DNA of 64,000 nucleotides from positions 3,302,001 through 3,366,000 of the forward strand of contig NZ_LR738849.1 in NCBI RefSeq assembly GCF_902702915.1, written 5' to 3'. The DNA comes from Desulfovibrio sp. 86 (GTDB taxonomy: Bacteria; Desulfobacterota; Desulfovibrionia; Desulfovibrionales; Desulfovibrionaceae). This document shows, in pieces, positions 1-7,659 of the stretch. The notes beneath the pieces were generated by a model. The model saw only the letters and a program-made list of their open reading frames with translations, did not search any database and was not told where the DNA came from. Numbering within the stretch: position 1 is the stretch's first letter; every line of letters begins with the position of its first letter. A program made the translations under genes and the position numbers.

Positions 1-2
1 GA

Positions 3-458
3 TGTCTTTCAATCTTGTATTTTGGCATTGCGGCATTGATAATTATTGCGTGGATTACTTTTATTGTCAGATGGTATTATCCCGACATTGTTGAGCCTGT
101 CCTGAACAAGTTGCCAGATGCTCCGCTTGAAGCCGGACCCATGATACTTATAAGCTTAGTCTTTACAGGTATTGTTCTGACGTCAGTAATCATTTTTCTT
201 AGACTTGCGGTGTCCCTAGTCAATTTCAGCATTGCCGCCGGTGAGCGAAAGGCAATGGCAACCGCCTACAGAGCTTTGCTTGTTCAAAATGCCATAACGG
301 ATGCCCAGCAAATGGTCTTTCTTCAAAGCATTGTTGGCGGCAAACCCACAGGTTTTGTTCAGACCAGTGACATCCGCCTACCAGCGGATGAGATATGCAA
401 GATTATTCGGGCGGTACGTGATGTTGGAACAACTGGTATCACGCCCTCTGGGGCGTAA
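3..458 (+). CDS. Membrane protein, 5' end outside window
   Basis: The reading frame is open from the first bases of the window, so the true start lies upstream and only the 3' part is seen (about 150 codons). Two hydrophobic segments are visible, near the beginning (FGIAALIIIAWITFIV) and around residues 43-68, followed by a soluble tail with a conserved-looking PADEICKIIRAVRD helix. The protein probably sits in the inner membrane with its C-terminus in the cytoplasm or periplasm. I do not recognise the family. It is followed by another plus-strand gene at 608, so the two may be co-transcribed. No function is assigned. Confidence 0.6.
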   Translation, partial: CLSILYFGIAALIIIAWITFIVRWYYPDIVEPVLNKLPDAPLEAGPMILISLVFTGIVLTSVIIFLRLAVSLVNFSIAAGERKAMATAYRALLVQNAITDAQQMVFLQSIVGGKPTGFVQTSDIRLPADEICKIIRAVRDVGTTGITPSGA

Positions 459-607
459 AGTGCATTACGTTGGCAGGGGCAACGGTGGGCGCTCTTTTTT
501 ATGCTCCGCAACCCCATGCCCCGGATTTCACTTTTCGCATAGCCAAAAACCTGTGTTGTGACAAAGTAGCTGTTGACTGTGGCTCCACTGACCGTGAGGG
601 GCATGCT

Positions 608-1375
608 ATGAAAAAATCCTGTGGTTTTTTGGTTTTGTTCATCCTGTTTGCATTTCAGGCAGATGCAAATGCAGCCAACATGGAAGATCGTGTTGCCGCG
701 GCCGGAGCCGCCATGGCTCTTGATGCTGCTGGCAAGTCCGCTTTGACTCCCCCCCCGGCCGAAGCTGCTCCATCATGGGACGTAGCCAAGGCAAAATCTC
801 TGCCATATGCCGTGTATGACGCCAAAAGGGACCACCGCGCCACAACGGGCCGCACCAAACTGAACCTGCGCATCATTCTGGCCAGCAAAAACGCCAAGGG
901 GCAGATTATTCCGCTGGAAGACACGTCCACAGTTACCAAGGAACAGCTGGCAGCCACGGTTATTGCTGCTGCCAAATATTATGCCAAGGCGGCTGGCGTG
1001 CAGTTTGTGGGTGTGGCTCTGGATTCGCAGTTTGGCGCGGGCGTTGCGACTACGCAGCTTGCCGTTGCGGACTATGCGCCAGACGGCAAAGGCGTTTCCG
1101 GCAACGACAACTGGACATGGCAGCAGGTGAAGGCTGCGGAAAACGGCCTGACCAAACAGGAACTGACCATGCAGGAACTGTGGGGCAAGTGGCGCAGCCA
1201 GTATCAGACGCCGCAGGGCATAACTGACGAGGCTGCCTTGAGCGCCGCCATTGGCAGTAAATTAGGCATTGCCCCCAGTGAAGTTTCCACTGCCTATAAG
1301 CCGCTGTTTGATGTGCCGGAAAGCTTTGTGGACACCGTGCAGCCTGCGCCAGGGCTTACTCCCAAGCAAAAATAA
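608..1375 (+). CDS. Secreted hypothetical protein
   Basis: A 255-residue protein. I chose the ATG at 608 because a purine-rich GAGGGG lies just upstream and because it starts a clear signal peptide: MKKS, a hydrophobic core, then a probable cleavage near ADANA-A around residues 20-24. A longer open frame begins at 470 but its extra residues look non-coding. The mature part has a Pro/Ala-rich linker, then a basic segment and an alpha/beta-looking region with KEQLAATVIAAAKYYAKAAGVQFVGVAL, which suggests a small uncharacterised domain (it weakly resembles DUF4875, not confirmed). It ends 11 bp before the convergent TPR gene. Confidence 0.7.
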   Translation: MKKSCGFLVLFILFAFQADANAANMEDRVAAAGAAMALDAAGKSALTPPPAEAAPSWDVAKAKSLPYAVYDAKRDHRATTGRTKLNLRIILASKNAKGQIIPLEDTSTVTKEQLAATVIAAAKYYAKAAGVQFVGVALDSQFGAGVATTQLAVADYAPDGKGVSGNDNWTWQQVKAAENGLTKQELTMQELWGKWRSQYQTPQGITDEAALSAAIGSKLGIAPSEVSTAYKPLFDVPESFVDTVQPAPGLTPKQK

Positions 1376-1386
1376 CCGCCGCTTCC

Positions 1387-3210
1387 CTATGCCATTTTGG
1401 CCAGCTCACTCTGGAGGTTCTCCACGCGTTCCCTTGCCCAATCGTCTGTCGGGTCAAGCTCCACAGCACGCGCAAATTTTTTCAGTGCATCGCGCAGTAA
1501 TCCGCCTTTGGCCACGCCATCAGTCGTAAGGCCAGCAAGGTCTTTGAGCGCAGATCCCAAAAGAGAAAAGGAATGGCTGCGTGTCGAATCAAGCTGCACA
1601 ACACGCTCGTATTTTTCTACCGCACTCTGCAGCAATTCCCGCTTGGTCTCCACATCAGGCGTCATCCTTGAAAGCTCTACAAGAGTTGCCCCAACATTGC
1701 TCCATGCAGCAGGCTCTGCCGGGTCAATAGATTTAGCCTGTTCGCATTTTTCAAGTGCATCACGGAGCAATTTTTCTTTCGCGGCGTTATCGGGCTCCAG
1801 TTTGGAAAGCCCTATAAGAGTCACCCCCCAAGTAGACCACGCCGAACTACATTCCTTGTCATTCTTCACAGCGCGTTTGATATTTTTTACTGCTTTACAC
1901 AGTAATTCGTGTTTTGATGCCAATTCATGTTCAATATCTGAAAGGAACATAAGCGTTTCCGCGAGGGAAATCCAGATAGTCGTGTCAACAAGTTGAGGTT
2001 CTATTGAAGCATTAGAAAAGTTTTTCAGTGCTTCGTACAGCCGTTTGCACTTTTCAGAGTCGCTCTTTTCATAAAAAGCAAGTTGTTGTAAACAATAACC
2101 AGCATTCGCATAGGCGGTAATGGTTGTCGGATCAAGCTCAGCAGCGTACATACTTTTTTCCAGTGCGTCGTTCAGCAATTTAAACTGAAGCGCCGTATCA
2201 TTTTCAAGCAAGGCAAGTGCCCTAAGAACAAGGCCAGTGTTACTCCATGCGACACTGTTTTTCGGGTCAAGCTCCACAGCTGTTTCGCATTTTTTCCGCG
2301 CATCATATAGCGATTTTCTTTTGGCCGCTGTACTCTCTTGACGCCTAGCAATCTCAATAAGACTGAAACCGGCACTACTCCAAACATTACTAGCTGTCGG
2401 ATTAAGCGCAATAGCCTGCGTGTAATAATCCAGCGCACGCTGCAGTGATGGACCGGCCTTCACATCATCGGGCTCAATTTGAGCCAATTCAGTGAGGCAA
2501 TATCCGGAATTTATCAAGCCTGAAAAGGAATCACCTTCACTGTATTGAATGTTACATTCAAAATTCTCCAATGCTAACAGTAGTATCTTTTTTCGTTCCG
2601 CATGACTTGATGAACATCTAGCATAAAAGGTTAGTACATTTCCATATGTATCAAAAAAGCTACTCTCAGTATTGTACTTGTCCTTAACTGCACGGCAGGT
2701 CAGCAAAGCCAACCGCGCTACAAAGCGCCGCTGCCTATACCCTAGCTGGAATTCAAGGTTGAACCAAAAGACAATTGCGGCCATTTCTGGGAAGTGCGCA
2801 TTTTCACGCGTGGCAATGTCGGCAAGGCTCTCCATGGCTTTCCGCCGGAGGCGCTTGGCCTTCTGTGGATCGGCGCAGCAAAACGAAGCGCGAAATCGCG
2901 CCTCGGACAAAGGCCACTGAAAGTGCTTATGCCCCTGCAGATCAGGCATTGCGAGAACATGCTCAAAATAGTAGCAGGCCTCGATGAACAGGCGGTACTG
3001 GTCCGCAGGCAAAATGTCTTTGGTGCTCTTGCCCTGCTGCAATAAGCACCACCCCAGATAATACAGACTCACCGCATTATCAGGGGCGACCGCAAGATAT
3101 TTTTGCCAAAAGAAGCAGGCCTCTTCCCAGTTTCCTTCCTCCATGGCCAGTCGGGCATGGCACGGAAACAGGTATATCCCAGCGACATTGCGAAGATCTT
3201 CAATTTTCAT
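1387..3210 (-). CDS. TPR-like repeat protein with 45-residue repeats
   Basis: A 607-residue soluble protein made of helical repeats. From about residue 240 the motif (L)DP....AW(S/A)N.G..L..L followed by K..LL.DAL.K...A recurs with a period of 45-46 residues, longer than the canonical 34-residue TPR. The N-terminal third also looks TPR-like (WEEACFFWQKYLAVAPDNAVSLYYLGWCL). Such proteins serve as protein-protein interaction scaffolds; the partner is unknown. The ATG at 3210 is the first methionine, but the frame stays open upstream to the edge of the IS481 element (3275), so the true N-terminus could have been longer before the insertion. AT content is higher than in the chromosomal genes at the other end of the window, consistent with an accessory region. 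Confidence 0.75.
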   Translation of the reverse strand: MKIEDLRNVAGIYLFPCHARLAMEEGNWEEACFFWQKYLAVAPDNAVSLYYLGWCLLQQGKSTKDILPADQYRLFIEACYYFEHVLAMPDLQGHKHFQWPLSEARFRASFCCADPQKAKRLRRKAMESLADIATRENAHFPEMAAIVFWFNLEFQLGYRQRRFVARLALLTCRAVKDKYNTESSFFDTYGNVLTFYARCSSSHAERKKILLLALENFECNIQYSEGDSFSGLINSGYCLTELAQIEPDDVKAGPSLQRALDYYTQAIALNPTASNVWSSAGFSLIEIARRQESTAAKRKSLYDARKKCETAVELDPKNSVAWSNTGLVLRALALLENDTALQFKLLNDALEKSMYAAELDPTTITAYANAGYCLQQLAFYEKSDSEKCKRLYEALKNFSNASIEPQLVDTTIWISLAETLMFLSDIEHELASKHELLCKAVKNIKRAVKNDKECSSAWSTWGVTLIGLSKLEPDNAAKEKLLRDALEKCEQAKSIDPAEPAAWSNVGATLVELSRMTPDVETKRELLQSAVEKYERVVQLDSTRSHSFSLLGSALKDLAGLTTDGVAKGGLLRDALKKFARAVELDPTDDWARERVENLQSELAKMA

Positions 3211-3274
3211 GGCAAGCGCGTCTTCAAGCGTGATGGGTTGTGCCGTTTTTAACTGAGGTAGTCGCGACTTGATC

Positions 3275-3317
3275 TGACAGTAGCCCTTGAAAGAGAAGGG
3301 ACTCTCCGTTTTGATGG
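3275..3317. repeat. IS481 left terminal inverted repeat
   Basis: Left end of the element. TGACAGT (3275-3281) matches the complement of the right end, then about 19 unmatched bases, then CTCTCCGTTTTGATGG (3302-3317), which matches the right inner block with one mismatch. Confidence 0.65.
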
Positions 3318-3366
3318 AAGTGTAAACGCACCATCAAACAGGGTACTATGCCCACGGAGAATCCCA

Positions 3367-4407
3367 ATGGAAAGCTTCAATCAAAACGTCATCAAGCACA
3401 AGACCGGACTTCTGAATCTCGCCGCCGAACTCGGCAACATTTCCAAGGCCTGCCGCGTCATGGGCTTTTCGAGAGACACCTTTTACCGGTATCAAACAGC
3501 ACGAGATGCCGGGGGCGTCGAGGCGCTGTTTGATGTCAGCAGGCGCAAACCCAATCTGAAAAATCGTGTTGAAGAAGCCACGGAAGTCGCCGTGACCACT
3601 TTTGCCATCGATTTTCCCGCCCACGGGCAAGTGCGGGCCAGTAACGAGTTGCGTAAACAAGGTGTATTTGTTTCTCCCTCCGGAGTGCGTTCCATCTGGA
3701 TGCGGCACGGGCTGGCATCCATGAAACAGCGTTTACGCGCACTGGAAAAGAAGTCCGCCGAGGAAGGCCTTGTGCTGACGGAAGCTCAGGTGCAGGCCCT
3801 GGAGCGTAAAAAGCACGACGACGAAGCCTGTGGTGAAATCGAAACTCACCATCCCGGGTATCTCGGCAGCCAGGACACGTTTTACGTCGGGACCATCAAA
3901 GGCGTGGGGCGCATTTACCAACAAACCTTCGTGGATACATACTCCAAGTGGGCCGCAGCCAAGCTCTACACCACCAAGACGCCCATCACCGGAGCCGATT
4001 TGCTCAACGACCGAGTTCTGCCGTTCTTTTCCTCACAGGAAATGGGTCTTATCCGTATCCTGACGGACAGGGGCACGGAATACTGCGGCAAGGTTGAACA
4101 GCATGATTATGAACTATATCTTGGCGTGAACGGCATAGAGCATACCAAAACAAAGGCCAGGCATCCGCAGACAAACGGCATTTGCGAGCGCTTCCACAAA
4201 ACGATCTTGCAGGAGTTTTATCAGGTTGCTTTTCGGCGTAAGCTGTATCACTCTCTGGACGAGTTGCAGGTAGACTTGGACGCCTGGATAGACAACTACA
4301 ATTCAAAGCGAACTCATCAAGGGAAAATGTGTTGTGGCAGAACGCCTATGCAGACACTCCTTGACGGAAAACAACTTTGGATGGAAAAGGTCGGACAGCT
4401 CAACTAA
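3367..4407 (+). CDS. IS481-family transposase
   Basis: A 346-residue DDE transposase. The N-terminal 60 residues form a helix-turn-helix (LAAELGNISKACRVMGFSRDTFYRY). The rve/integrase core follows. The probable catalytic triad is D170 (SQDTFYVG), D234 (ILTDRGTEY) and E274 (NGICERFHKT). The HPQTNGICERF and NYNSKRTHQGK signatures near the C-terminus are typical of the IS481 group. The ATG at 3367 is used; a shorter frame overlapping from 3348 is not the gene. The gene is intact, without internal stop or frameshift, so the element may still be mobile. Confidence 0.92.
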   Translation: MESFNQNVIKHKTGLLNLAAELGNISKACRVMGFSRDTFYRYQTARDAGGVEALFDVSRRKPNLKNRVEEATEVAVTTFAIDFPAHGQVRASNELRKQGVFVSPSGVRSIWMRHGLASMKQRLRALEKKSAEEGLVLTEAQVQALERKKHDDEACGEIETHHPGYLGSQDTFYVGTIKGVGRIYQQTFVDTYSKWAAAKLYTTKTPITGADLLNDRVLPFFSSQEMGLIRILTDRGTEYCGKVEQHDYELYLGVNGIEHTKTKARHPQTNGICERFHKTILQEFYQVAFRRKLYHSLDELQVDLDAWIDNYNSKRTHQGKMCCGRTPMQTLLDGKQLWMEKVGQLN

Positions 4408-4421
4408 TCGGACAGAAAAAT

Positions 4422-4445
4422 CCGTCAAAACGGAGAGGACTGTCA
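4422..4445. repeat. IS481 right terminal inverted repeat
   Basis: Right end of the element, CCGTCAAAACGGAGAG followed by GACTGTCA. Its complement begins TGACAGTC and matches the left end apart from the 19-base interruption there. The last three bases (4443-4445), read on the minus strand, are TGA, the stop codon of the adjacent gene. Confidence 0.7.
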
Positions 4446-5045
4446 GATAAAGTCTAAACTACTACATTTTAACACATCAACAACTTTTTGAACCTCAGAC
4501 ACTTGCTGCAATAGGGGATTCCCGTCATCTATATTTGTCAGAAGCGCCGCGAGGCGCCTGTTATTGCTTTCAATGTTATCCTGTTCCAGCAACACCGAAA
4601 GCCGCTCATTATTGTTCGTTATCTTCTGATACGTTCTTTCAAGCGCTTGGTGCGTTTTTTGGAAATCATTAAATTTTCTGCTCACTTCATCCTTTTCTTC
4701 TTTTGCTTCCTTTTTAATTTTATCAATTCTTCTTTTTGCATCTTTCAGATACCCAAACACCAACAAAAGAGTGGTCAATAAAAGACCGACAAATTGTCCA
4801 GCCCATTTGGGCAGCCCAAACTTTGAGACCTGATTTGAAAAGCCTGACAGCAGCGTTGTGTCTTCCTCAATATTTGCAGTTCTATGCTCCAGTCTATCAA
4901 GCTGCTTTTTTTGTTCAGCAGAAGTTTCCTCTATCTGTTTGAGGCGATATTCCACAACATCTGCAGCAGCTAGAGGCACCGCGAAGACAAATAAAACCGC
5001 CAGAAGGCAAAGAAGTACTTTCCCAACATTTGCAGCAGTACGCAT
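4443..5045 (-). CDS. Membrane-anchored coiled-coil protein, 3' end replaced by IS
   Basis: A 200-residue protein. It starts with a signal peptide or anchor (VGKVLLCLLAVLFVFAVPLAAA), then a charged coiled coil (about residues 31-65), a second hydrophobic segment (WAGQFVGLLLTTLLLVFGYL, about residues 81-100) and a long Lys/Glu-rich coiled coil to the C-terminus. I do not recognise a family. The last sense codons (DFI) end exactly where the IS481 element begins, and the TGA stop is the first three bases of the IS terminal repeat read on this strand. The original C-terminus was therefore probably different, and the gene may once have continued toward the TPR gene on the other side of the element. 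Confidence 0.65.
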   Translation of the reverse strand: MRTAANVGKVLLCLLAVLFVFAVPLAAADVVEYRLKQIEETSAEQKKQLDRLEHRTANIEEDTTLLSGFSNQVSKFGLPKWAGQFVGLLLTTLLLVFGYLKDAKRRIDKIKKEAKEEKDEVSRKFNDFQKTHQALERTYQKITNNNERLSVLLEQDNIESNNRRLAALLTNIDDGNPLLQQVSEVQKVVDVLKCSSLDFI

Positions 5046-5224
5046 GGCAACATCCCATTATAATAGTGGAAACAGCTCAAAACGCCTGTATATACATTAC
5101 GTGATAAAATATTACCACTATTCTAAATGTGATGACAATCCCCAGTTGCCCTCAAATTTGTTGCCGCTCAATACGTTTCTGTTTCTTTTGCCACTGCATT
5201 CAATTTTTTTCTCACCCAATACCG
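5046..5224. other. Intergenic, nothing recognised
   Basis: AT-rich spacer between the coiled-coil gene and the truncated nuclease gene, probably the left boundary zone of the prophage. I see no RNA gene, no copy of the tRNA-Arg 3' end and no clear terminator in it. Confidence 0.4.
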
Positions 5225-5515
5225 CTATCCAGCAACCGTACAGCGGCCCAGTATGTCTATGCTCGGCCGCTGGCCTACCGGCACAACTTCCACCGTTTTG
5301 CCCAACAATAGAGATGAGGTCAGGTCTCGTGCGGCTTCTCCATGCGGTTGCCCAAGCTCGGGACAGTCGATTCCATAAATGCGAATAGCGACAACCGTAG
5401 AGTCCGACCGGCGCACACGAATGCTGTCGCCATCGTGAACGGAAACAACCGTGCCCGGCCAGGCGTAAACCTGGGCGGGCACGAGCATGAGTATAAGTAA
5501 TAGCAGAACTTTCAT
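5225..5515 (-). pseudogene. Truncated thermonuclease-like (SNase) gene
   Basis: A 96-codon frame starting at the ATG at 5515 with a signal peptide (MKVLLLLILMLVPAQVYA). It is followed by the N-terminal half of a staphylococcal-nuclease fold: the calcium-site motif VHDGDSIRVRR, the IYGIDCPE segment and GEAARDLTSSLL with the catalytic Glu. The frame stops right after DILGRCTVAG, where the family normally continues for some 50-60 residues past the second catalytic Arg. No other frame downstream restores recognisable SNase sequence. I read it as a 3'-truncated gene. The intact family members are secreted nucleases. Confidence 0.65.
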
Positions 5516-5552
5516 GGAAGAAGCATATGCTAGATAGAGCAGAGTGCAAGTG

Positions 5553-5864
5553 CTACTCTCGCATCTCCGGCGGCAGCTGCCGCCCCTCGACCTCGCTTTT
5601 GTAGCTTTCCAGGCAGTGATCATCATCGCCCAGGATGAGCGCCATGCCATCGACCAGGCGGCGCGGCCAACTGCGCACGCCGTGGATATGCCAGCGCCAA
5701 CAGTGGGCGCTTATGGTTTCATCCGCCCACCACAGCCCGGGCCTGGGCAGCCGGGGGCAAAGGCAGAGCAGGGCAAGGAGGAAGCCCGCCAGGGCGTTTA
5801 CAAGCTGGTCGAAGGCGATGAGTAGCTGCTTGGCGTTGTGCAGCAATACAGCTGTGCGCGTCAT
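5553..5864 (-). CDS. Phage small membrane protein
   Basis: A 103-residue protein whose ATG overlaps the stop of the tail fibre assembly gene (ATGA, 5861-5864), so it is translationally coupled to it. The N-terminus carries one hydrophobic stretch (LVNALAGFLLALLCLC, about residues 21-36). The C-terminal half is Trp/His/Arg rich with an acidic DGMALILGDDDH segment. I do not recognise the family. Its place as the last gene of the late operon, where host-range or lysogenic-conversion genes often lie, suggests an accessory phage function. Confidence 0.55.
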   Translation of the reverse strand: MTRTAVLLHNAKQLLIAFDQLVNALAGFLLALLCLCPRLPRPGLWWADETISAHCWRWHIHGVRSWPRRLVDGMALILGDDDHCLESYKSEVEGRQLPPEMRE

Positions 5865-6409
5865 ATGCTTTCAATCTCCGCTGCGGTTGCGCCACGTTCC
5901 AAGGCTTCGGCCACAGCGGCCTTGCGCGCGCCGCCCATCTGCATTTTTGCCGCTTTATGGGCCAGTGCGCCCCCTACGTACAGATTGAGAAAATCCGCCG
6001 GGCCAAAGTTCAGCCGCACCAGCTCGCCCCCAGCTTCAGGCGTCCAGTTTTTATAGGCGTTCCATGTCACACTGGCAGGCAGGCCCGACAAGCCCGTAGC
6101 CGAGAGCATGGCCACGTTGGCGCTGTCCGCAAAATTCTGCTGGTCTGAGGCGTCATACGAAAAATGGTAGGTCACATCAGCCACCACGTAGTCAAAACCA
6201 GCAGTAATGGCTGCGGAGGTCTCGGCGTCAATGGCTGTGAGTTTGCGGGCGGCTGCGTTTTCAGACTTGTTGTATTCGGCCAGGCGTGCCACTTCGGCTT
6301 CGGCTGCTTCGGCTGCGCGGGCGGCTTCCCATTCTTCGACAGTAATGTATCCCTCTGGCTGTTCATCCCATATTTCGGGGTTGCCATCTGGCGAGTAAAA
6401 AGTAGTCAT
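5861..6409 (-). CDS. Phage tail fibre assembly protein (DUF4376-like)
   Basis: A 182-residue protein directly downstream of the tail fibre gene (9 bp gap). The N-terminal part has an Ala/Glu-rich helix (EEWEAARAAEAAEAEVARLAEY) typical of tail fibre assembly chaperones. The middle (residues about 54-130) reads AIDAETSAAITAGFDYVV then DQQNFADSANVAML and VTWNAYKNWTP, matching the DUF4376 pattern. Such proteins help fold or attach the distal fibre. The order fibre then fibre-assembly gene agrees with P2- and Mu-like phages. Confidence 0.78.
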   Translation of the reverse strand: MTTFYSPDGNPEIWDEQPEGYITVEEWEAARAAEAAEAEVARLAEYNKSENAAARKLTAIDAETSAAITAGFDYVVADVTYHFSYDASDQQNFADSANVAMLSATGLSGLPASVTWNAYKNWTPEAGGELVRLNFGPADFLNLYVGGALAHKAAKMQMGGARKAAVAEALERGATAAEIESI

Positions 6410-6418
6410 AGTATCCCC

Positions 6419-7651
6419 CTATACAGGCACGATTTTGATTTTTATGCAGCCTTGACGACCTGCGGAACCGCCGCTACCTGGGTAAGTACCTGGGTTCTCG
6501 CTTGCTGTAGCCCCTCTCCCACCAGAGCCGCCATTACCGTAGTAGCCATCATAGGAGGTCGCACCACCTCCGCCACCACCTCCACCGCCATAAAATGCAC
6601 TTTTTCCTGCAGCGCCGCCACCGGCCGCACTCCCATAGGAAGCCCCACCCGCGCCACCGTTGCCGGGCCTGGCCTCGCCGCCAGACCAACCGCCACCTGG
6701 TTCACCGTTTCCGCCGCCACCTCCGCCACGCGCAGTAAGCAACGCTCCAAAAGAGGACGTACCACTTACTCCGCCAACAGTAAGTACATATGAGGTGCCT
6801 TTTGTCAGATTTTGCGTAGTCTGTGTACGCTCACCAGCTCCACCTCCACCACCACCTCCACCACTCCAAGCCCATGAGCTGTCTTCATAGTAACCACTTA
6901 TTCCTTTTCCCCCGGCACCCCCGTTGCCGCCTCCACCAACAGCCGTTATTTGATAACGGCCCGTTTCTGGTACAACCCAGGTACGAGAGGAAGTAATAAC
7001 CTGTTCACCTATAATGCCAACCAATCTGTCGAATGCCGTTTTTACTCCCTTGGGGGAAATGGAAATACCGCTTGTAGCATCGGCGTTCTGCTCAAAGTCA
7101 TCGACCAGCTTGACGTGCCCGAAAAACTGACTGTCGCCCTTGCCATATTTTTTTCCGCTTTCATCCAAGTGGGCAGCAAGCGAAAGCGTACCGGGGGCGG
7201 GTAAGCCTTGCCCCTCTTCAATAGGGCCTGAGACATCAAGACCATCTCCAACAATGACCGTTCCAGCGCTGTTTTTTGTCGCTAGATTAATCTCCGGCGG
7301 CGGGGGAACAGAAATTATTCCCCCTTCCGTCACGGCAATACCTTCGCCGATTTTAACGATGCCCGCCTTGTCCTTGCTAGCCAGATCAGGCGACTTTGCT
7401 TCCACACCGTCTACGCGTCCGGAGAGGGCCACCATGCCTTTTCGCAGCTCCAGGGTGTCATCTTCCAAAACCACGACTCGCTCGACTGCACCCTCCAAGC
7501 CAGCCTCCGCGACCGCCATTCGCGCATCGTTCTGGGCGGCAAGCGCGTCCAGCCCGGCCAGCGCCTCGGCGAGGCGCGGCACATCCTCATCCTGCTGGTT
7601 GGCCAGATCTGGCAGCGGCAGCCCAAGATACGGAGTTTTATTGTCTACCAT
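6419..7651 (-). CDS. Phage tail fibre protein with glycine-rich adhesin domain
   Basis: A 410-residue protein. The N-terminal part (MVDNKTPYLGLPLPDLANQ) and the coiled, repetitive middle (LASKDKAGIVKIGEGIAV repeated as LATKNSAGTVIVGDGLDV, about residues 92-138) are typical of fibre shafts. The C-terminal 165 residues or so contain several Gly runs separated by Tyr/Ser/Trp-rich turns, then a short basic tip (CIKIKIVPV). Glycine-rich tips are known in T-even gp38-type and related adhesins, where they pack as polyglycine helices and bind the host receptor; that role is inferred here. Confidence 0.85.
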   Translation of the reverse strand: MVDNKTPYLGLPLPDLANQQDEDVPRLAEALAGLDALAAQNDARMAVAEAGLEGAVERVVVLEDDTLELRKGMVALSGRVDGVEAKSPDLASKDKAGIVKIGEGIAVTEGGIISVPPPPEINLATKNSAGTVIVGDGLDVSGPIEEGQGLPAPGTLSLAAHLDESGKKYGKGDSQFFGHVKLVDDFEQNADATSGISISPKGVKTAFDRLVGIIGEQVITSSRTWVVPETGRYQITAVGGGGNGGAGGKGISGYYEDSSWAWSGGGGGGGGAGERTQTTQNLTKGTSYVLTVGGVSGTSSFGALLTARGGGGGGNGEPGGGWSGGEARPGNGGAGGASYGSAAGGGAAGKSAFYGGGGGGGGGATSYDGYYGNGGSGGRGATASENPGTYPGSGGSAGRQGCIKIKIVPV

Positions 7652-7659
7652 AAAAGCTC

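Larger units (their letters stand above)
3275..4445 (+). mobile_element. IS481-family insertion sequence
   Basis: The element is bounded by TGACAGT at 3275 and ACTGTCA at 4445. A second matching block lies inside: CTCTCCGTTTTGATGG at the left (3302-3317) and the complement of CTCTCCGTTTTGACGG at the right (4422-4437). At the right end the two blocks are contiguous; at the left they are separated by about 19 extra bases. One transposase gene fills the element. No convincing target-site duplication is seen: the left flank ends in GATC and the right flank begins GATA. The right terminus forms the stop codon of the minus-strand gene at 4443-5045. Confidence 0.8.

Noticed and set aside
3272..4448. 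Extending the IS481 ends outward to include ATC/GAT
   Set aside because: These three bases match between the ends but IS481 elements normally start TG; they are as likely to be flanking sequence, so they were left out.
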